DNA of 10,538 nt from assembly GCA_002434915.1 (NCBI GenBank), contig DJLG01000126.1, positions 12,815 through 23,352 of the forward strand. The letters are read 5' to 3'. Below are positions 7,161-10,538 of the stretch, one piece after another. The translations under genes were made by a program, and so were the position numbers. Source of the stretch: Proteobacteria bacterium UBA6522. GTDB lineage: Bacteria > Pseudomonadota > Gammaproteobacteria > Steroidobacterales > Rariloculaceae. The notes under the pieces are model-generated. The model had not been told where the DNA came from and did no database searches. It worked only from the letters and a program-made list of their open reading frames with translations. Positions within the stretch are counted from its first letter, which is position 1, and each line of letters begins with the position of its first letter.

Positions 7161-7988
7161 ATGAGGCTACTTGGTTGGATTTCCTTAATTTTTTTCATTA
7201 ACCCAAGCTATGGTCAACTTGCGGTACCAAGTGATTCTGGCATTGCTTTTGGTCATGTTCATCTAAAGGTTACCGATCCAGAACTTCATACTAAACTTTG
7301 GGTTGATCACTTTGGTGGTGTTGTAAGCCAACAAAGCGGATTAGCGGATAGAGGACTAACTGCTATTCGCTTTCCGAATCTTTTTATCATCTTAGAGGAA
7401 GGCGCATCTAGTGGAGGCACAGCAGGCTCAGTAATGGATCACATTGGCTTCAAGGTACGAAACATTGAAGATTTTTTAGCAGATTGGCGCGCAGCTGGTT
7501 ATACAGTTGATAGGGAGTTTATTGGCTCTGAGGGCGTTCCAAACGGATATGTCACTATGCCGGATGGTGTATGGGTTGAACTTCAAGAGGACCAAGGATT
7601 AAACGTAGAAGTCTCCGGTTATCACATACACTATCGCACTCCTATGTTTGTTGAATTGCTCGACTGGTATGTAGATGTTTTTGATCTTGAAATTAGACCA
7701 CGTGGAAGAATTGAGACTACGACAAATGTGCCAGGAATGAATATGAGCTTCGCCCTACCGAATGGGGAATGGACTGACTTGGAAACGGCACCAACCCGTG
7801 GTCGATCCTTAGATCATATTGGTTTTGAAATTGATAACCTGGAAGCCTTCTACCAAAACCTTGTCAATAAAGGTATTGAGTTTGATGTCGAGTTTCGTGA
7901 AATTGAGAACATCGCAGTTAAAGTTGCGGCATTCACGGACCCCTCAGGAGTTCGAATTGAACTAACAGAAGGGCTAGATCAATACTGA
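7161..7988 (+). CDS. Exported double-domain VOC (glyoxalase/extradiol dioxygenase superfamily) protein
   Basis: 275 residues with a signal peptide of about 18 (cleavage SYG|Q). Two VOC modules follow. Module 1 begins FGHVHLKVTDPELHTKLW (30-47), with DHIGFKVRNIEDF (93-105) and MPDGVWVELQE (133-143). Module 2 begins GYHIHYRTPMFVELLDWYVD (153-172), with LDHIGFEIDNLEAFY (218-231) and DPSGVRIELTEG (260-271). Candidate metal ligands are His34, His94 and Glu140 in module 1, and His157, His219 and Glu267 in module 2, which are the positions normally used in this superfamily. Activities known in it include extradiol ring cleavage, glyoxalase and epimerase reactions; which one applies here is not visible. 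It is followed by the tRNA region on the opposite strand. An exported VOC protein fits the other exported small-molecule proteins in the window. Confidence 0.85.
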   Translation: MRLLGWISLIFFINPSYGQLAVPSDSGIAFGHVHLKVTDPELHTKLWVDHFGGVVSQQSGLADRGLTAIRFPNLFIILEEGASSGGTAGSVMDHIGFKVRNIEDFLADWRAAGYTVDREFIGSEGVPNGYVTMPDGVWVELQEDQGLNVEVSGYHIHYRTPMFVELLDWYVDVFDLEIRPRGRIETTTNVPGMNMSFALPNGEWTDLETAPTRGRSLDHIGFEIDNLEAFYQNLVNKGIEFDVEFREIENIAVKVAAFTDPSGVRIELTEGLDQY

Positions 7989-8032
7989 TCTTTGGCAAAT
8001 TTTTAGTACAGCTAAGACCATTTTTTGCCATA

Positions 8033-8050
8033 CTCATTAAAAAGAATGAG
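8033..8050 (+). terminator. Possible weak hairpin downstream of the VOC gene
   Basis: CTCATT/AATGAG forms a 6-bp stem with a 6-nt A-rich loop, 45 nt after the VOC stop. No proper U-run follows (CGTTCTT), so it is at best a weak terminator or a processing site. Confidence 0.2.
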
Positions 8051-8090
8051 CGTTCTTAAATAGCGCATAAAAACTTATAATTAAAATTTA

Positions 8091-8113
8091 AAAGCTATAT
8101 AAATCATAGCTTT
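8091..8113 (-). terminator. Likely terminator of the leftward tRNA transcript
   Basis: A perfect 8-bp stem AAAGCTAT/ATAGCTTT with a 7-nt loop. Read on the minus strand it follows the tRNA and its remnant and is succeeded by TAAATTTTAATT, a T-rich stretch; on the plus strand the following bases are less T-rich. The stem has only two GC pairs, so strength is uncertain. Confidence 0.4.
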
Positions 8114-8122
8114 ACTTATAAA

Positions 8123-8169
8123 TCGTAGTGATAAGTAGACTTAAACTGCCGATCTGCAAAAGATAAAGA
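8123..8169 (-). pseudogene. Decayed tandem copy of the tRNA 3' part
   Basis: This 47-nt stretch abuts the 3' CCA end of the tRNA and aligns without gaps to tRNA sequence at 8170-8216. Over 8123-8160 against 8170-8207, 28 of 38 positions match and 9 of the 10 differences are transitions. The T-arm and variable region are recognisable, but the T stem no longer pairs fully and the anticodon arm is degraded. It is either a partial tandem duplication, the remains of a second tRNA, or the trace of an integration event at the tRNA 3' end. Confidence 0.6.
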
Positions 8170-8246
8170 TGGTGGTGATGGGTAGACTTGAACTACCGAC
8201 CTGCGGGTTATGAATCCGCCGCTCTAACCGGCTGAGCTACATCACC
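8170..8246 (-). tRNA. tRNA-Met (CAT anticodon), elongator type likely
   Basis: 77 nt including an encoded CCA (8170-8172). The acceptor stem is GGTGATG/CATCACC, fully paired with discriminator A. The D arm is GCTC...GAGC, the T arm GGTAG-TTCAAGT-CTACC. The anticodon loop TTCATAA places CAT at 8210-8212. The anticodon stem pairs GCGG/CCGC, with an A-C mismatch at the last pair next to the loop (31-39). Position 1 pairs with 72 and the GGG/CCC initiator stem is absent, so it is not initiator tRNA; tRNA-Ile2 (CAT read as lysidine) is the alternative and cannot be excluded by eye. It lies 63 nt downstream of the selenoprotein gene on the same strand. Confidence 0.93.
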
Positions 8247-8309
8247 ATATATAAAATTAATTATTTCAATAGTTTATCGCGTAATAAATCGGTCTTTTTA
8301 CTATTAGCA

Positions 8310-8933
8310 TTATTCGCTTTCTGTCTCTAGCATCTGTAATGCATAATTCAAAGTACCTTCGCCATCCACGCGTTCTCTGAAACTTTCAATAAATATCTTA
8401 CCAACTATTTCATTATTCAAGTCAATAACAAAAACTCCAGGATGAGGAATTCCATAGGCAGGATCTCCTGGTGAATATTGTTCATTTAGTATGCCTAAAG
8501 CATTCATAGTCGTAGCGTCAATATCAGAAATAAACTGATAAGTTAAATTGCCTGTATTAACAAACTCTTCCTGGAGATCAGGTGAATCATAAGTTATGAC
8601 GACCATACCAATACCAGCCTCTTCGTAATCTTCTGCATAGTTTTGCAACTGCACGAGTTGCGCTCTACAAAAAGGTCACCAATCAACGGAACGAATTGCA
8701 AAAACAACTAGCCCTTTTTCCTCATAAAATGATTGAACATCATTAATCTCCTGGCCCCTATATATTGCTCTTATAGATGGAAAGTCAGTGCCTATAGGCA
8801 AACCTGGATCGAAAGAATCAGAGTCTTCATTAAGAAACATATCATCTAAATTTGGTTGAGCCTGCAACGGCTGCATTGACACTCCAAGTCCTACCATAAA
8901 AAACAATACAGCAAAAAAATTGGATAATTTCAT
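8310..8933 (-). CDS. Exported peroxiredoxin-like (AhpC/TSA, thioredoxin-fold) selenoprotein with in-frame TGA as Sec
   Basis: 207 residues from ATG 8933, reading TGA (8676-8678) as selenocysteine 86. The start is chosen over a TTG at 8939 because AGGA (8942-8945) sits 8 nt upstream and the signal peptide (1-25, LQA|Q) begins well there. The domain follows: GTDFPSIRAIYRGQEI (48-63), then GLVVFAIRSVDW (74-85), Sec86, PFCRAQL (87-93), VVITYDSPD, and YGIPHPGVFVIDL near the end. Family members have Cys where the TGA is, in R-S-x-D-W-C-P-F/Y-C. With Cys89 it forms a U-x-x-C redox centre, probably a periplasmic thiol peroxidase or disulfide reductase-like protein. A SECIS-like hairpin follows the TGA. 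Without selenocysteine the gene would be read as two pieces or a pseudogene; the intact frame and exact position of TGA argue against decay. The Sec machinery must be encoded elsewhere. Confidence 0.85.
8645..8661 (-). promoter_or_regulatory. Candidate bacterial SECIS hairpin
   Basis: On the minus strand, GCAACT-CGTGC-AGTTGC makes a perfect 6-bp stem with a 5-nt loop containing GU. It starts 15 nt and its loop 21 nt after the TGA, inside the range known for bacterial SECIS elements bound by SelB. An alternative lower stem, TTTTG with CAAAA at +4 to +8 and +31 to +35, would extend it with a 5' bulge. Confidence 0.72.
8676..8678 (-). other. In-frame TGA, predicted selenocysteine codon
   Basis: TGA between the codons for DW and PFC, at the first Cys position of the family's DWCPFC-type active site. 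The reading frame stays open for 122 codons (through V94 and onwards to the TAA at 8310-8312). Confidence 0.83.
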
Positions 8934-8941
8934 TCGCAAAG

Positions 8942-8945
8942 TCCT
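8942..8945 (-). promoter_or_regulatory. Ribosome binding site of the selenoprotein gene
   Basis: AGGA on the minus strand, 8 nt before ATG 8933. The spacing supports ATG 8933 over the in-frame TTG at 8939. Confidence 0.6.
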
Positions 8946-9003
8946 GCGCTTTTGTTAGATCATCATTATACAGTTGCTTTACTAAGCAAACTTCAATTTA
9001 GCT

Positions 9004-9786
9004 TCAAGAATTTAAAAAAGGGACTACAGCATTCAAAAATGCTGTTGGATCTTGAAGTTGCGGGCAATGCCCAATTTGTGGCAGTTCCTGGAGAATAGAA
9101 CCTGAAATTCCTGCCTTAAGCTCATATGAAAGAGCAGGTGGTGTTGTTGCATCAGCGAGGCCAACAACAATTAATGTGGGATTATTAATTTCACTTAATT
9201 TTGGTCTATTATCTAAAAACGTAAGTGCAAGCGCAGCATTCGCAAAAAGACTTGGATCGGCCTGTGCAAGATAATGTCGTCGTCGGTTCATAATAGACGG
9301 ATTCTCAACAATAAAATCCTCAGGGAACATTCTTTTAATAGCGGCATCCAGAACCGAATTCATTCCTTCATTTATGGCCTTATTCGCTAAAACTCTTAAC
9401 GCTTCTTTTGCTGGCTCAGGAAAACCAGCGCCCGTGTCAACCAGTACTAATTTATCAAAGCTGACCCCATGACGAATCGCGAGAGTGCTAGCAACAAAGC
9501 CCCCAAAACCATTACCTACCAAATGAGCATCAGTCGGCAATAATAAAGCCTTCATTGTTGCTGCAGTTAGATCAGCATATGATTCAATTGTTTGACCAAT
9601 TGGGCCTAGTGACGAACCAAAACCAGGGAAATTTATACGAGTAACACGAAACTGCCTACTTAAATAGTCAATCACCTCATCATAAACCGTCATTTCTGCC
9701 AGAAGCGTTGGTAACAAGATCAAATCTTGTCCTGCTCCAGTCTGCTCATATTCAACCTGATTGTCGGCAACCAGAAGGTTTGGCAT
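9004..9786 (-). CDS. Alpha/beta-hydrolase fold protein with Gly at the nucleophile position
   Basis: 260 residues, no signal peptide, so cytoplasmic. The fold is clear: DLILLPTLLAEMTVYDEV (21-38), FRVTRINFPGFGSS (46-59), the nucleophile elbow HLVGNGFGG (88-96), KLVLVDTGAG (112-121), PTLIVVGLADATTPP (203-217) with the acid Asp212, and IGHCPQLQDP (238-247) with His240. In the elbow the usual G-x-S-x-G reads Gly91-Asn92-Gly93-Phe94-Gly95, so the catalytic Ser is replaced by Gly (codon GGT, one base from AGT Ser). The acid and His are kept. Length and layout resemble MhpC/PcaD-like hydrolases of aromatic breakdown, but ordinary Ser hydrolysis is not possible. It may be a non-hydrolytic enzyme, a binding protein or a damaged gene. 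It is followed by the selenoprotein gene after 70 nt on the same strand. Confidence 0.85.
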   Translation of the reverse strand: MPNLLVADNQVEYEQTGAGQDLILLPTLLAEMTVYDEVIDYLSRQFRVTRINFPGFGSSLGPIGQTIESYADLTAATMKALLLPTDAHLVGNGFGGFVASTLAIRHGVSFDKLVLVDTGAGFPEPAKEALRVLANKAINEGMNSVLDAAIKRMFPEDFIVENPSIMNRRRHYLAQADPSLFANAALALTFLDNRPKLSEINNPTLIVVGLADATTPPALSYELKAGISGSILQELPQIGHCPQLQDPTAFLNAVVPFLNS

Positions 9787-9839
9787 TTATAGTTTCCAAA
9801 AACTTTAAATTAAACTCATTAACAAGTTATCAGCTATAT

Positions 9840-9848
9840 TTTATAGCA
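9840..9848 (-). promoter_or_regulatory. Possible extended -10 promoter for the hydrolase gene
   Basis: On the minus strand TGC-TATAAA matches an extended -10 element (TGnTATAAT, 5 of 6), about 54 nt before ATG 9786 in the 170-nt gap after the aldo/keto reductase gene. No good -35 is seen. The rest of this AT-rich gap holds no gene I can support. Confidence 0.3.
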
Positions 9849-9956
9849 GGTGACATTGAGTCAGAAATAAAAAATTGGCGCATATTTAATATATATATCC
9901 ACCAGCAAAAACTGCACTTAACACGCAAAAATTTATTTATACATTGCAGAATCATT

Positions 9957-10538
9957 TTAGATCTGATCAATAAAAATTTTCATGCGTTCCCTAGCTTCAG
10001 CATTAGGCATACGCCCAAGCGGGGCTCTAGCATTCTCTGCCATATGATCAGGGCTACTAGTTTCCGTAAGCACACATGTAATAGTTGGATGAGAAAGTAT
10101 GTACTTCAAAGAAAACTGGGCCCAGCTTTCGCAGTCGAACTCCTCTGTCCAATCTGGGAGTGGCTGTCCTTGTAAACGTTGAAAATATGCTCCATTCATA
10201 AAGGGACGGTTAAGAAGAACCGCTAGCCCCATATCCTCTGCAAGGGGCAACAAGCGTTCTTCTGCACGCCTTTCTGAGACTGAGTAGTTCATCTGAACAA
10301 AGTCGGGTGTCTCGCGACCTAAAAACTCTTCAAGTTGCTCATAAAGTCGATATTCAGAAACGGTAACGCCAATATATCTGGCATGTCCTTCTGCCTTCCA
10401 TTGCTTTAAGTTTTCCCACTGTGTATCTAAATCAATCAAGCTAAAAATCTGAACAAGGTCAATAGTATCTCTGCGATATAGCCTCTGAGTTTCACGAAAT
10501 TGCTGAATCCCAGCTTCCTTTCCAACCTGATCAATCTT
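9957..10538 (-). CDS. Aldo/keto reductase paralogue, 5' partial, catalytic His replaced by Phe
   Basis: The frame is open to the right edge (194 codons with stop), so the N terminus, and with it the Asp, Tyr and Lys of the tetrad, is outside the window; the TTG at 10439 is not the start. The visible part aligns along its length with the Tat-exported reductase at 3724-4656: DTIDLVQIFSL against EKIDLMQVHSL, ARYIGVT against YRYIGIT, PDFVQMNYSVSERRAEE, LLNRPFMNGA, LPDWTEEFDCESW, LKYILSHP and TSSPDH. Over the stretch starting FDC, 22 of 36 residues are identical. At the position of the catalytic His (His143 of the paralogue) this protein has Phe (codon TTT at 10443-10445). It may use another proton donor or be a non-catalytic paralogue. 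It is first in the leftward group, 170 nt before the hydrolase. Confidence 0.85.
   Translation of the reverse strand, partial: KIDQVGKEAGIQQFRETQRLYRRDTIDLVQIFSLIDLDTQWENLKQWKAEGHARYIGVTVSEYRLYEQLEEFLGRETPDFVQMNYSVSERRAEERLLPLAEDMGLAVLLNRPFMNGAYFQRLQGQPLPDWTEEFDCESWAQFSLKYILSHPTITCVLTETSSPDHMAENARAPLGRMPNAEARERMKIFIDQI

Noticed and set aside
7993..8030. TGGCAAA/TTTGCCA inverted repeat after the VOC gene as a terminator
   Set aside because: The 24-nt loop and lack of a following T-run make it a poor intrinsic terminator.
8265..8304. Imperfect hairpin between the selenoprotein stop and the tRNA
   Set aside because: AATAG/CTATT with an inner TTTATT/GATAAA pairing is AT-only and asymmetrical; it is not convincing as a terminator or a processing site.
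8676..8678. Nonsense mutation (pseudogene) in the peroxiredoxin-like gene
   Set aside because: The TGA is exactly at the active-site Cys position, there are no other lesions over 207 codons, and a SECIS-like hairpin follows. Decay would not be expected to choose this codon.
9708..10175. Plus-strand open frame across the hydrolase start and the aldo/keto reductase
   Set aside because: It overlaps two well-supported minus-strand genes and its translation has no recognisable pattern.

Overview
This 10.5 kb window looks like chromosomal DNA of a moderately AT-rich Gram-negative bacterium, probably a gammaproteobacterium of marine type. Three things suggest this: most proteins carry a Sec or Tat signal peptide, the gene content is rich in DUF6152, GlcG/HbpS-like, VOC and carboxymuconolactone decarboxylase-like proteins, and the tRNA has an encoded CCA. 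The assignment is inference; no marker gene fixes the taxon. There is no phage, IS or CRISPR signature.

Layout. Positions 1-5484 (+) hold one tightly spaced run of seven genes with gaps of 12-83 nt: a tandem GlcG/HbpS-domain protein (5' end outside the window), a DUF6152 protein, an exported unknown, an exported member of the GHSIG-WEG family, a second DUF6152 protein, a Tat-exported aldo/keto reductase and a CmcJ/NvfI-type oxidoreductase. A convergent gene (5528-6262, -) encodes an exported cysteine-free CMD/AhpD-fold protein. Two + genes follow: a class I SAM methyltransferase (6456-7058) and an exported double-VOC protein (7161-7988). The right part reads leftward: a partial aldo/keto reductase paralogue (9957-10538), an alpha/beta-hydrolase (9004-9786), an exported peroxiredoxin-like gene (8310-8933) and tRNA-CAT (8170-8246).

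The strongest finding is the peroxiredoxin-like gene. A plain ORF search splits it in two at an in-frame TGA (8676-8678). That TGA falls exactly at the first Cys of the family's DW-C-PFC active-site motif, the downstream frame is intact, and a perfect 6-bp stem with a GU-containing 5-nt loop begins 15 nt after the TGA. I read it as an exported selenoprotein with a U-x-x-C centre and a bacterial SECIS.

Other points: a decayed 47-nt tandem copy of the tRNA 3' part abuts the tRNA; the alpha/beta-hydrolase has Gly in place of the nucleophile Ser; the right-edge aldo/keto reductase has Phe in place of the catalytic His that its window-mate retains. How the genes work together is not known. The repeated mix of exported small-molecule enzymes (reductase, dioxygenase-like, CMD-like, VOC) suggests periplasmic catabolism or detoxification of an organic compound, with the methyltransferase and CmcJ-like enzyme in the cytoplasm.
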